Source: Adhaeribacter swui
GTDB taxonomy: Bacteria; Bacteroidota; Bacteroidia; Cytophagales; Hymenobacteraceae
NCBI RefSeq assembly: GCF_014217805.1
Contig: NZ_CP055156.1
Coordinates: 2,982,585 to 3,046,584 of the forward strand
Direction of reading: 5' to 3'
DNA: 64,000 nucleotides
Below, piece after piece: positions 1 through 8,387 of the stretch; within the stretch, counting starts at the first letter, position 1; each line of letters starts with the position of its first letter. The notes below the pieces were generated by a model. That model did no database searches and had not been told where the DNA came from. It saw only the letters and a list, made by a program, of their open reading frames with translations. The position numbers and the translations under genes are program-made.

Positions 1-225
1 ACGGTTTGCTGCCTTAATGAACGAAGCGGATTTTTTTAAGTTTTTTTAATTAAAACTACTCTGCTGAGCAGGCAACCCATTTTACGTAGAAGGTTATTTT
101 TTAAAATATTACGAATAAAATGGGCAGCAGTAATTTGAGCATAACACCGCAGCTCTATCAGTTTAAAAAAAATGCCTGATGCAACGCACATCAGGCATTT
201 TTTTAATTTTTACTAAATTTCGGTA
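1..225. other. Intergenic leader of window
   Basis: No coding region is supported here. The stretch is AT-rich and ends in the bidirectional hairpin at 171-199. Whatever gene lies to the left begins outside the window. Confidence 0.5.
171..199. terminator. Bidirectional intrinsic terminator
   Basis: An 11-bp perfect stem (171-181 with 189-199, core TGCCTGATG) closes a 7-nt loop. It is flanked by an A-run on the left and a T-run on the right, so it can stop transcription on either strand. It sits 27 bp past the stop codon of the minus-strand gene ending at 226. Confidence 0.85.
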
Positions 226-495
226 TTAATATTCCCGCGACATATGCGCTACATTCCGGAAACTCATCCGGGAACGTCTGGACAGATAACCGGCTCCTAA
301 CAATAATAAAGCTCCGCCAACTACTTTTTGAGTAGTGCTCAGGCCTTTTACTTTGTTGGCGGCCGTAGTGCCAAATTGTTTTAATTGATCGGGTACCTGA
401 TTTAAATTGATATTTTTGAAGTAAGAAGCAGCAGTACCTAAAATGTTATTTACGTTGTCTTGCGACTGATTCTGATTATTTGCATTATTTTCCAT
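226..495 (-). CDS. Small putative membrane protein, unknown function
   Basis: This is an 89-residue protein that I do not recognise as a named family. The first 20 residues are rich in Asn and Gln. A single hydrophobic, glycine-rich segment follows at about residues 58-71 (VVGGALLLLGAGYL), then a basic stretch with RRSR and a short polar tail. That arrangement suggests one membrane-spanning helix with a cytoplasmic basic anchor. It starts at an ATG (493-495 on the complementary strand) and is followed by a strong terminator. It stands alone, so context says nothing about its role. Reality as a gene is likely from the start codon, the membrane segment and the terminator. Confidence 0.6.
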   Translation of the reverse strand: MENNANNQNQSQDNVNNILGTAASYFKNINLNQVPDQLKQFGTTAANKVKGLSTTQKVVGGALLLLGAGYLSRRSRMSFRNVAHMSREY

Positions 496-763
496 AGTTG
501 TAGAATTTTAAAATTTTGCACTTTATTTATTCTGGTTAATGGCCTTAAAAAGATAAAACCGTATAATAACCAGATTTATATTATCGGAGAAACAACTAAT
601 TTGGTTACACGGTAAACTAATTTTATTTAAAAAAGCTCCTATAAAGAGGTAATTCTAAGTTATTAATTCTCCGGTCGGCGCCCGATTAATCTGGTTATAA
701 CTTAAGCTTAGCATTACAAAACAATTACTAAATTGCAGGCTAATTTGTAAGGACCTGCTCTCT

Positions 764-1495
764 ATGACCTACACCGAATTTGTAAAAAATATTTCGTTCC
801 GGTTCTTGAAACCCAGCACCAAACAACCCCTTGGCTTTGGTACTTTAAAACGCACTTTGCCTAAGCTGGGGCTTTCGTTGGATGTGCTAAATACAAAACT
901 GCCGGAAAGACACGCGGAATTTAAAAATAAATTAAAAACGGTATGCAAAATTCCGCGGATGTCTACGTTTGCCGTTGGCGCCATGATTAACCGCGGCGTT
1001 TCGGAAATGAAGCCGGGCGAAGTTTTTGTAAATGTAGGTGTCTGGAATGGCTTTACTTTTTTATCGGGAGTAGCGCATAACCCTACCAAAACCTGCATTG
1101 GCGTCGATAATTTTTCGCAGTTTGGTGGCCCGCGCGAAGCTTTTTTAAAACGCTTTAACGCCCTGAAAAGTACTAATCACCATTTCTTTGATATGGATTA
1201 TATCGAGTACTTTAACCGCCTGCATACCGCTAAAATCGGGTTTTACATTTACGACGGCGACCATAAATACGAAGACCAGATCAAAGGCCTGCAAATTGCC
1301 GAACCGCATTTTTCAGATAACTGCATTATTCTGGTAGACGATACCAACTGGCCAGATCCGCGCCAGGCTACTTACGATTTTATGCAGAATAGTGCTTACC
1401 AGTACGAAGTTTTGCTGGATGAAAAAACCTACCGCAACGGCCACATTACGTACCACAATGGCATTATCTTGTTCCGGCGGGTTGGTAAAAAATAA
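764..1495 (+). CDS. Class I SAM-dependent methyltransferase
   Basis: A 243-residue protein resembling the Methyltransf_24 type of class I methyltransferase. The glycine-rich SAM loop is visible as VNVGVWNGFTFLSG, at about residues 89-102. It is followed by an acidic strand end (IGVDNF, about 115-120), and later by IYDGDHKYED and IILVDDTNWPD, which match the acidic motifs of this subgroup. These enzymes transfer a methyl group from S-adenosylmethionine, and members are often linked to glycan or secondary-metabolite tailoring. The substrate cannot be read from sequence or neighbours. Its end lies 7 bp from the convergent acetyltransferase gene. Confidence 0.8.
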   Translation: MTYTEFVKNISFRFLKPSTKQPLGFGTLKRTLPKLGLSLDVLNTKLPERHAEFKNKLKTVCKIPRMSTFAVGAMINRGVSEMKPGEVFVNVGVWNGFTFLSGVAHNPTKTCIGVDNFSQFGGPREAFLKRFNALKSTNHHFFDMDYIEYFNRLHTAKIGFYIYDGDHKYEDQIKGLQIAEPHFSDNCIILVDDTNWPDPRQATYDFMQNSAYQYEVLLDEKTYRNGHITYHNGIILFRRVGKK

Positions 1496-1502
1496 GGTTG
1501 TC

Positions 1503-1967
1503 TTATACCAATTCCATTTCCATTTCCATCTGAATATCGGCTCGTCTATACCCATTGGGAGCGCAGGGTACTTGTTTAAAGCCCATTTTCTGGTATACGT
1601 GCAAGGCTTGCTCCAGCGACCGGTGGCTAAGTAAAACTAACTTTTTAGCGCCGAGTTCCCGGGCTTTGCTAATGGCTGCCGTTACCAATTGCTGGCCTAT
1701 TTTTAGGCCTTGCATTGCGGCGGTTACGGCCATTTTACCTAATTCAAATTCAGTTTCGTTTATTTTTAACAAGGCGCAAGTTCCTACGGTTTGGCCGTTG
1801 TAGCGGGCCATTAATATAGCGCCGCCTTTTGCCAAAATGTAACTTTCCGGATTATCCAGTATTTGGTTATCTACTTCTTCCAGTTCAAAATATTTGGTAA
1901 TCCATTCGTGGTTTAAAGTCCGGAAGGCTTCCGCATCCGCCGGCGTATAGGCCTCTATTTGTAACAT
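1503..1967 (-). CDS. GNAT family N-acetyltransferase
   Basis: A 154-residue single-domain GNAT protein. The acetyl-CoA binding signature is visible as ELGKMAVTAAMQGLKIGQQL, followed by a helix (VTAAISKARELGAKKL). The final strand-helix pair has the usual ALHVYQKMGFKQVP ending. These enzymes acetylate amines on small molecules or proteins; the acceptor is unknown. The ATG start at 1967 gives a length normal for the family. It lies 33 bp downstream of the DUF3616 gene on the same strand and may be cotranscribed with it. The C-terminus carries a repetitive MEMEMEL stretch, encoded by a short repeat. Confidence 0.88.
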   Translation of the reverse strand: MLQIEAYTPADAEAFRTLNHEWITKYFELEEVDNQILDNPESYILAKGGAILMARYNGQTVGTCALLKINETEFELGKMAVTAAMQGLKIGQQLVTAAISKARELGAKKLVLLSHRSLEQALHVYQKMGFKQVPCAPNGYRRADIQMEMEMELV

Positions 1968-2000
1968 AAAAAAAGAAATTTTAAAAATTAATTATCAAGT

Positions 2001-3092
2001 TTATACTTCGAACAAATCGGCCATTACGGCATCGGTATCCAACTTGCGATCGTTGGTAGGGCTATCGAAAACAATAATGGCGTGGTTTTTATCAAATAAA
2101 GTCATGCCTTCGGCTTTGTCCTGGCCCGACGTTAGTCCGGAACCGTTCGGAACATCAAATAAACGAATTAAATCTTTGCGGTGGGTAATGGTTTGGCCGG
2201 TTTGCCGCAAAGCTTGTGGCCAGCGGTACAGTGCAATGGTACCGTCCAAGTCCATCGATGGGCCTGCTAAAATTAACAAATCATCACCGTCTAGATCCAA
2301 CTCCCGGATACCCATGCCTTCCAGGTGTAAAAAATGTTTCAGGTAAAGTTCGCCTTTGGGCCCAATGGGCTTTAATTTAAAAAAGCCATCAGGGATATCT
2401 TGCACGGCTACTTCCAGTATAATGGCCCAGCCCCGTAATACCGGCCCACGCAAACCAATAAATATACGATCGCCGTGAACGGCTAAACCTTCAATATCAA
2501 AACCATTGTCTTTTCCCGGAATTTTTAAAAAATCCTGCACGTGGAGGTCGTTGCTTAAGGCTTCCAGCAACTGGTTGGTGCCAGCGTTATTGCCTGCTAA
2601 CTGCGCCGCCGATAACATAAAGTTTGGCTCGTATGGATGCGTTACGTGTTTCACTAAACTTATTTCGCCGGTTTCTTTGTTGCGGCTTAACGGAATACGA
2701 GACAGTAAATAGCGGTTAGGATCGGTTTTTAGTTTGGCTAAGCGCTTAATCTGGTCTTCGGGTTCTTGGTTCTTTTTGGGTTTTCGGCGAGCCAAGCTGT
2801 GCGATCCTATCAGCCACAGGTAATGTTCTTCCAGGGCAATGCCTTCAATATCAATTTCACTATCAGAACCGGCGGGCAATTTTAAATATTGACTTAAGTC
2901 GAAGGAGTGGTGTTCGCCAAAAGTAAGTTCATCAATTCTTTTTAGCCGTTCCAGGGTGCATCGTTCGTCGCAACTTACCCATAAATAATCGCCGGTTCTT
3001 AAAATAGTAGATAATCCATCGCGCACATGTTTGCCATCGGCGTTAATGCTGAACTCTGGATTAAATTTTAACTTTATGGTACTTTTTCTCAT
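2001..3092 (-). CDS. DUF3616 domain-containing protein
   Basis: A 363-residue protein matching the DUF3616 family by its layout: an N-terminal blade with YLWVSCDERCTLERL, then repeated DIEGIAL / DIEGLAV / LEGMGIREL motifs spaced like blades of a beta-propeller. No signal peptide is visible, so it is probably cytoplasmic. The biochemical role of the family is not established. It starts at an ATG and is followed by the GNAT gene at a 33-bp spacing, so the two may form a small operon. Confidence 0.8.
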   Translation of the reverse strand: MRKSTIKLKFNPEFSINADGKHVRDGLSTILRTGDYLWVSCDERCTLERLKRIDELTFGEHHSFDLSQYLKLPAGSDSEIDIEGIALEEHYLWLIGSHSLARRKPKKNQEPEDQIKRLAKLKTDPNRYLLSRIPLSRNKETGEISLVKHVTHPYEPNFMLSAAQLAGNNAGTNQLLEALSNDLHVQDFLKIPGKDNGFDIEGLAVHGDRIFIGLRGPVLRGWAIILEVAVQDIPDGFFKLKPIGPKGELYLKHFLHLEGMGIRELDLDGDDLLILAGPSMDLDGTIALYRWPQALRQTGQTITHRKDLIRLFDVPNGSGLTSGQDKAEGMTLFDKNHAIIVFDSPTNDRKLDTDAVMADLFEV

Positions 3093-3421
3093 AATTATAA
3101 GGCGTCGTGGGTTTATTAAGTGCCTGATGACAATAAGCGAATAATAGGAACGTAACCAGTGCTAAGCTATTTTGTTCCGCGTAGAATTAATACAGGTAAA
3201 AAGAAAAAATTTAAAAAATTAAGTAGGTGCTTACTTTTAAGAGGCTATTTGTTTGTGCAAAAGGAGGGGCTATAAACCAAAAAGCCTGTCCGGGAACAGG
3301 CTTTTTTATAATTTTTACCAAAAACAGAAGCAAAAGAATTTAGAGTAGTAATATCCAAGTACCGCGCTTCCCTGATCTGATAAGGAGCTGTATCCGGATG
3401 CCAAAAAACGGGAAACACGGC
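3093..3421. other. Intergenic region with terminator
   Basis: This 329-bp gap holds no supported gene. Its one clear element is the terminator hairpin at 3281-3304. The part nearest 3093 should hold the promoter of the DUF3616 gene, but no consensus element is convincing. Confidence 0.5.
3281..3304. terminator. Intrinsic terminator
   Basis: A 9-bp perfect stem (3281-3289 with 3296-3304, AAAGCCTGT) encloses a 6-nt loop and has a T-run on the right and A residues on the left. It most likely ends transcription of the minus-strand gene that stops at 3422. Confidence 0.8.
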
Positions 3422-3793
3422 TTAGGATTCCTTTCTGCCTTCAAAGCTAGAACCTTCGGCATCCAGTGTAATGGCGTTTACTTTTTTGTTGGGGTCTCGT
3501 CTAAATTTTAAAATAGCCCGCCCGGCGGCATCAAAACTATCTGTTTCTTTTAGAGGCGTTAGTTCTGCTTCTTCCTCTCCGGTGTTGGCCATTAGTTTCC
3601 CATCTTTTACCGCAACAGTTAAATATTCAAAAGGCAGGCCTTCAAATTTGTACTTGCCAACGTATTGGTTAAGGTCCACGGGATCATCAACGGATATTAT
3701 AATAGACGAAGGGGCTATACGCACCGCCGGAGCTGCCGCGTAAACAGCCGAAAACGAAACTAAAAATGCGGTACTTGCAAAAAGCTTTTTCAT
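3422..3793 (-). CDS. Small secreted protein, DUF3471-like
   Basis: A 123-residue exported protein. A signal peptide is clear: MKKLF, a hydrophobic core to about residue 17, and cleavage near AVYAAA. The mature part (LNQYVGKYKFEG ... LTVAVKDGKLMAN ... FDAAGRAILKFRRD) has the pattern of the small beta-rich DUF3471-type domain often found at the C-terminus of beta-lactamase-related hydrolases. Here it stands alone. Function is unknown; a periplasmic binding role is possible but unproven. Confidence 0.65.
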   Translation of the reverse strand: MKKLFASTAFLVSFSAVYAAAPAVRIAPSSIIISVDDPVDLNQYVGKYKFEGLPFEYLTVAVKDGKLMANTGEEEAELTPLKETDSFDAAGRAILKFRRDPNKKVNAITLDAEGSSFEGRKES

Positions 3794-4245
3794 AAAACAG
3801 ATAAATGCAGTTAGTTATTACTGATTTAGCTAATATAAAAAATAGAATTAGTAAATTGTTAAAATCAACTTTCTTTTTATGGATAAAATTGTAAATTTTA
3901 AAAATTTACTAAATCAAAAGTGCTAAAGTTGGTTTGCTATAGATTAAACCTGCTGGTACAATTTAACTGGTAAGAGTAGGCTTGTATTTTCTCTGAAGCA
4001 TCTAAGCGATCACCATTAGTTCTGCTACTAGGTAAATAGACTTTCTGGAAATTAAAAAATTTAAAAAAACAGTTTATTCATTATCAAAGCACTTTACAAC
4101 ACAAGCAAGGTAAGGAAATAAGCAATACTTCATAGAAATTCGGCAGACTGTTACACCTTCTTATTAAGGGTTTTATTGAGCTTGTTAAATATTTATTCGC
4201 AAATATTGAATAACGTGCTTATTCCTGTTTATACTTAGTCCTATT
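3794..4245. other. Divergent intergenic region
   Basis: This 452-bp AT-rich gap separates the divergent secreted-protein gene and the TonB receptor gene. It must hold both promoters. I find no recognisable riboswitch or convincing iron-regulator operator in it. Confidence 0.5.
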
Positions 4246-6426
4246 ATGAAAAAACTTTTTACCCTGCTAAGTTTCTGTATGGTAATAACCAGCATGAGCC
4301 AAGCTCAAACTACAATCGACAGTTTAAATGTTAAAAAACTAAACGAAGTTACTGTAACTGGTCGCAAATCTGATTTAGAGCGTTTGCCCAAATTAAAAGG
4401 CACATTTCTTTTTTCCGGTAAAAAAACGGAGGTTATTAATTTAGGGGGCTTAAACGCCAATATTACTGAAAAAACGCCCCGCCAATTATTTGCGAAAGTA
4501 CCAGGCGTGTTTGTGTACGATATGGATGGCTCGGGTAATCAAATAAATATTTCCACGAGGGGTCTAGACCCGCACCGGGGTTGGGAATTTAATATTCGCC
4601 AAAACGGCATTATTACCAATTCTGATATGTATGGGTATCCGGCATCGCATTATAGTTTACCTATGGAAGCTGTGGAACGTATTGAATTGGTACGGGGTAC
4701 CGGCGCTTTGCAATACGGCGCACAGTTTGGAGGCCTGCTGCACTACGTAACCAAACAGCCCGATTCTACTCGCGTGTTAGGCCTGGAGAGTGTAAATGCG
4801 GCGGGTTTGTTCGGTTTGCTGAGCACGTATAATGCCATCAGTGGTACTAAAGGTAAATTTAGTTATTATGCTTATTACAGTAAAAGGGTATCTAACGGCT
4901 ACCGCGATAATAGCCGCACCGATTACGATGCCCAAGGATTTTTGCTTCGCTACCAGCCCGGTAAAGCTTTAAGCTTAACCGCTGAACTGGGCCGTTCTAA
5001 TTATATTTATCAGATTCCGGGCCCGCTTACCGATAGCATGTTTCAGGCAAATCCGCGCCAATCTACCCGCAGCCGCAATTATTTTAACCCCGATATTTAT
5101 GTGCCCTCTATTACCGTTGATTATACCTTATCCGAAAGAACAAAAATTAAATGGGTTACTTCGGCAGTATTGGGAACCCGTAACAGCGTGCAGTTTGATA
5201 AACCAGCCAACGTTGCCGATGTAATTGATCTGGCTACGCTGGCTTATGCGTCTCGGCAAGTAGATATCGACCATTTTAACAGCTATACCTCAGAGTTACG
5301 GGTGTCGCATAATTACCAGATCGGGTCTGTTTCTTCTACGCTGGTAAGCGGCTTCCAAATAATGCGCAACAATTTACACCGGCAACAATTAGGCAAAGGC
5401 ACCACCGGCAGCGATTTTGATTTAACTTTAACGCAGCCCGAATGGGGTCGGGATATGCATTTTAAAACTCGGAATGTAGCATTTTTTGCCGAAAACCGAT
5501 TTCAACTTAGCCCCGCATTTTCGCTTAGCCCAGGTATCCGGGTAGAGCGTGGTCAATCTGATTTAGGAGGAAAAATTACGTATTACCAAAACGAAGAATT
5601 GCCCACCGTAATCAAACACCATTTTCCGCTTCTGGGTATAAACGCCGATTACCAACTCGGAACCAGTCAAAACTTTTATGCGGGATTTTCGCAAGCTTAC
5701 CGTCCGGTAATTTTCAAAGATATAATACCGGCTACTACCTACGAACGGATTGATAAAGACCTGGAAGATGCCAAGGGCTATAATGCCGAGATTGGTTTCC
5801 GGGGAGAAAAATCGGGTTTAAAATGGGATGTTAGCTGGTTCCAGTTACGGTACAATAATCGCTTAGGCAGTTTAAATGAAACGGATGAAGCCGGTAATTT
5901 TTACTTGTACCGCACTAATATCGGCAATTCTTTAACTAACGGGGCCGAGCTTTTTGTGGAATACACGCATCCTTTTTCTTCGTATAGCCAGCTAACCTTT
6001 TTCACTTCTACCGCCTACATGCATGCCCGTTACCTGGATGCGCAGGTGCGGCAAGGCAACGAAAATATTTCAGTCAGAAATAACCACGTAGAAAGTACAC
6101 CGTCCTGGATTAGTCGTAATGGGGTAACTTATAACTTTAAGCTTTTTAGTATTTCCGGATTATACAGTTATACCGCCAAAAGCTACGCTGATGCGCTGAA
6201 TACCCGTAAACCTTCGGCCAATGGAGCGGTTGGCTTAGTGCCAGCCTATGGTATTTTTGATTTAAATGCCTCGTACCGGGTTTCGCGACAAGTTAAATTA
6301 AGAGTAAATATTAATAACCTGCTCGATAAGCAATATTTTACAAAGCGCCCTACATTTTATCCTGGTCCGGGTATTTGGCCTTCGAATGGGCGTAGTGTTA
6401 ATGCTTCTATTGCTATTTCTATCTAA
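4246..6426 (+). CDS. FecA-like TonB-dependent outer membrane receptor
   Basis: A 726-residue outer-membrane receptor that imports a scarce ligand using TonB energy. A signal peptide (MKKLFTLLSFCMVITSMSQA) is followed by a TonB-box-like stretch (LNEVTVTGRK, about residues 32-41) and a plug domain with QLFAKVPGVFVYDMDG, ISTRGLDPHRGW, then VERIELVRGTGALQYGAQFG. The plug layout resembles iron-citrate receptor FecA. The rest is barrel, ending in a typical INNLLDKQYFTKRP segment and a terminal SIAISI strand. There is no N-terminal carboxypeptidase-like domain and no SusD neighbour, so it is not a glycan-type pair. Ferric chelate transport is the likely role, by similarity only. Confidence 0.85.
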   Translation: MKKLFTLLSFCMVITSMSQAQTTIDSLNVKKLNEVTVTGRKSDLERLPKLKGTFLFSGKKTEVINLGGLNANITEKTPRQLFAKVPGVFVYDMDGSGNQINISTRGLDPHRGWEFNIRQNGIITNSDMYGYPASHYSLPMEAVERIELVRGTGALQYGAQFGGLLHYVTKQPDSTRVLGLESVNAAGLFGLLSTYNAISGTKGKFSYYAYYSKRVSNGYRDNSRTDYDAQGFLLRYQPGKALSLTAELGRSNYIYQIPGPLTDSMFQANPRQSTRSRNYFNPDIYVPSITVDYTLSERTKIKWVTSAVLGTRNSVQFDKPANVADVIDLATLAYASRQVDIDHFNSYTSELRVSHNYQIGSVSSTLVSGFQIMRNNLHRQQLGKGTTGSDFDLTLTQPEWGRDMHFKTRNVAFFAENRFQLSPAFSLSPGIRVERGQSDLGGKITYYQNEELPTVIKHHFPLLGINADYQLGTSQNFYAGFSQAYRPVIFKDIIPATTYERIDKDLEDAKGYNAEIGFRGEKSGLKWDVSWFQLRYNNRLGSLNETDEAGNFYLYRTNIGNSLTNGAELFVEYTHPFSSYSQLTFFTSTAYMHARYLDAQVRQGNENISVRNNHVESTPSWISRNGVTYNFKLFSISGLYSYTAKSYADALNTRKPSANGAVGLVPAYGIFDLNASYRVSRQVKLRVNINNLLDKQYFTKRPTFYPGPGIWPSNGRSVNASIAISI

Positions 6427-6442
6427 AATATTCCGGCCAGTT

Positions 6443-6484
6443 AAAACATAAAAAGGTAACCTACGGGCTACCTTTTTATGTTTT
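6443..6484. terminator. Long bidirectional terminator between convergent genes
   Basis: A 16-bp perfect stem (6443-6458 with 6469-6484) closes a 10-nt loop, with A-runs and T-runs on the two sides. It lies between the convergent TonB receptor and lpdA genes and can serve both. Confidence 0.85.
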
Positions 6485-6545
6485 AAAATTAAATTTTTAA
6501 AAAATTTAATTTTTGCTGAATTACGAAATTAACTATTCTTAAATT

Positions 6546-7949
6546 TTAAATATGAATCGGCCGGTTTTCTGTAGCTGCCAAGCAAGCTTCTTTCATGGCT
6601 TCGGTGTAAGTAGGGTGGGCGTGGCTCATGCGGGCTACATCTTCGGCCGAGGCCCGGAACTCCATTGCTACTACCGCTTCGGCAATTAAATCGGCAATCC
6701 GGGGGCCAATCATGTGAACGCCTAAAATTTCGTCGGTTTCTTTATCCGCCAGTACTTTCACAAAACCATCGGTATCCATAGAAGCCTTGGCGCGGCCAGA
6801 AGCTTTAAACGGAAACGAACCGGATTTGTAAGCGCGGCCTTGTTCTTTTAATTGTTCTTCGGTAAAGCCCACGCCAGCCACTTCCGGCCAGGTATACACT
6901 ACTCCCGGAATCAAATTATAGTTAATGTGCGGCTTCTGTCCTACGAGTTGTTCAGCTACCAATACGCCTTCTTCTTCGGCTTTATGGGCCAGCATGGCAC
7001 CCCGGATAACATCACCAATGGCGTAAATGCCCGGCACATTGGTTTGTAAATGATCATCCACGGCAATCATACCCCGTTCGCCCATCTGCACGCCGGCATT
7101 TTCCAGCCCTAATCCTTCGGTGTAAGGTTTGCGGCCAATCGATACCAAACAGTAATCGCCTTCAAACGTTACGGTTTCGCCTTTCGGATTTTGAGCTGTT
7201 ACAGTTACGCCCTCGCCGTTGTTGGTAGCGCCAGTTACTTTGTGCTGGAAGAAAAACTCGAAGCCTAAGGTTTTCTTTAAAATACGTTGTAGTTCTTTGC
7301 CCAACGATTTATCCATGGTCGGAATAATGCTGTCGAGGAACTCAATCACGGTGATTTTGGCGCCTAAGCGTGCGTAAACCGAACCTAGTTCCAGGCCAAT
7401 TACGCCACCACCAATAATTACCATGTGCTTGGGTACTTCTTTCAGTTCCAAGGCTTCGGTAGAAGTAATAATCCGCTGTTTATCTACCGGAATAAACGGT
7501 AAAACGGTTGGCTTAGAACCCGTAGCAATAATGGTATTGGTGGTTTCAATTTCCTGCGAGGTACCATCCTGCGCGGTAATTTTAATGCGGTTTTTATCTA
7601 CGAAAGAGCCCAAGCCGAAATATGTATCGATTTTGTTCTTTTTCATCAGGTAGGTAATGCCATCGTTGTTCGATTTTACTACTTCGCCTTTGCGCTTGAT
7701 CATTTGCTCCAGATTCACCTGCAGGTTATCCAGTTCAATGCCGTGCGTTTTAAACGTGTGCGCCGCATTGTGGTAATGCTCCGAAGAATCGAGTAAAGCT
7801 TTAGAAGGGATACAACCTACGTTTAAGCAAGTACCACCCAGTACGTTATATTTTTCAATGATCGCGGTTTTCAGGCCCACCTGGGCGCACCGGATGGCCG
7901 CTACGTAGCCGCCCGGACCAGAACCAATCACTACAACATCGTATTTCAT
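6546..7949 (-). CDS. lpdA: Dihydrolipoyl dehydrogenase (E3)
   Basis: A 467-residue flavoprotein that reoxidises dihydrolipoyl groups of 2-oxo-acid dehydrogenase complexes, passing electrons to NAD+. Visible features are the FAD-binding GSGPGG (residues 9-14), the redox disulfide GGTCLNVGCIPSK (Cys41/Cys46), a second nucleotide-binding GGGVIGLELG (about 180), the AIGDV FAD motif, and the C-terminal HAHPTYTEA with the catalytic His. Length is normal for the family. It is the last gene of the minus-strand sucA-odhB operon and therefore the likely E3 of 2-oxoglutarate dehydrogenase. A four-helix-bundle gene in a repeat element separates it from odhB. Confidence 0.97.
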   Translation of the reverse strand: MKYDVVVIGSGPGGYVAAIRCAQVGLKTAIIEKYNVLGGTCLNVGCIPSKALLDSSEHYHNAAHTFKTHGIELDNLQVNLEQMIKRKGEVVKSNNDGITYLMKKNKIDTYFGLGSFVDKNRIKITAQDGTSQEIETTNTIIATGSKPTVLPFIPVDKQRIITSTEALELKEVPKHMVIIGGGVIGLELGSVYARLGAKITVIEFLDSIIPTMDKSLGKELQRILKKTLGFEFFFQHKVTGATNNGEGVTVTAQNPKGETVTFEGDYCLVSIGRKPYTEGLGLENAGVQMGERGMIAVDDHLQTNVPGIYAIGDVIRGAMLAHKAEEEGVLVAEQLVGQKPHINYNLIPGVVYTWPEVAGVGFTEEQLKEQGRAYKSGSFPFKASGRAKASMDTDGFVKVLADKETDEILGVHMIGPRIADLIAEAVVAMEFRASAEDVARMSHAHPTYTEAMKEACLAATENRPIHI

Positions 7950-7956
7950 TGTATTT

Positions 7957-7991
7957 AATTAGAAATTATGAATTAGAAATTAGAAATTAAG
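7957..7991 (+). repeat. AATTAGA heptamer array, left arm
   Basis: Five consecutive 7-bp units starting at 7957, 7964, 7971, 7978 and 7985. Units 1, 3 and 4 are AATTAGA, unit 2 is AATTATG and unit 5 is AATTAAG. The array contains the stop codon of the four-helix-bundle gene (7987-7989). Confidence 0.9.
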
Positions 7992-8352
7992 CATTCGATT
8001 TCATGGATATTAGAATGCTACTTATAATTCGTCTGATTTCTATACCATCTTCATAAATGGATTCAAACGCATTTTCAGGCAGGTAGTGACTATCTTTTAA
8101 CAGGCGTAACCAGTAAGCCGTTTCTCTTGCCTCTTTTGCTGCAATATTTAATTTATGAACGAAATCAGCTTTAGAACTTGCAGCTATTGCTTCTTCAACA
8201 TTAGCCCCAATGGATGTTCCGCTACGTAACAATTGCTTAGAAAGAATAAACTCTTTCTGTTCCAAGGTTAAATACTTGTAAAGCTTAATAATCCGAAGGG
8301 CGAAGGCATAGCTCTTATCACAAATTACATTCTCCTTCTTGCCTTCCGCCAC
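7987..8352 (-). CDS. Four-helix-bundle protein (S23/IVS-type)
   Basis: A 121-residue protein of the family first seen as open reading frames in 23S rRNA intervening sequences (TIGR02436 type), related in fold to the Avd accessory protein of diversity-generating retroelements. Diagnostic stretches are FILSKQLLRSGTSIGANVEE, KADFVHKLNIAAKEARETAY and WLRLLKDS. Its molecular role is not settled; Avd-like proteins bind nucleic acid. The start is a GTG at 8352, since an in-frame TAG lies just upstream in the repeat arm. It is not in an rRNA gene here but sits between odhB and lpdA, in the same orientation, with its ends inside the heptamer arms. Confidence 0.88.
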   Translation of the reverse strand: MAEGKKENVICDKSYAFALRIIKLYKYLTLEQKEFILSKQLLRSGTSIGANVEEAIAASSKADFVHKLNIAAKEARETAYWLRLLKDSHYLPENAFESIYEDGIEIRRIISSILISMKSNA

Positions 8353-8356
8353 AATT

Positions 8357-8384
8357 TCTAATTTCTAATTTCTAATTCATAATT
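8357..8384 (-). repeat. AATTAGA heptamer array, right arm
   Basis: On the plus strand three TCTAATT units (8357, 8364, 8371) are followed by CATAATT (8378), which is the inverse complement of the left-arm order. It is adjacent to the GTG start of the four-helix-bundle gene. Confidence 0.9.
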
Positions 8385-8387
8385 TTA

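Larger units (their letters stand above)
7957..8384. mobile_element. Heptamer-armed element carrying a four-helix-bundle gene
   Basis: The odhB-lpdA junction contains a unit bounded by inverted tandem arrays of a 7-bp motif. The left arm (7957-7991) reads AATTAGA, AATTATG, AATTAGA, AATTAGA, AATTAAG. The right arm (8360-8384) is the inverse complement of AATTATG, AATTAGA, AATTAGA, AATT. A 25-bp perfect inverted repeat results (7964-7988 with 8360-8384). The single gene inside fills the space between the arms, taking its stop codon from the left arm and beginning with GTG directly inside the right arm. No transposase is present. Calling it mobile is inference from its architecture and from the related gene-less copy at 10128-10229. 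Confidence 0.6.

Noticed and set aside
3794-4245. Possible iron-regulator (Fur) box upstream of the TonB receptor
   Set aside because: Only a short ATTATCA-like stretch is present near 4080, without the inverted-repeat symmetry needed.
7987-8352. Possibility that the four-helix-bundle gene marks an rRNA intervening sequence
   Set aside because: There is no 23S rRNA sequence around it; both neighbours are protein genes of the 2-oxoglutarate dehydrogenase operon.
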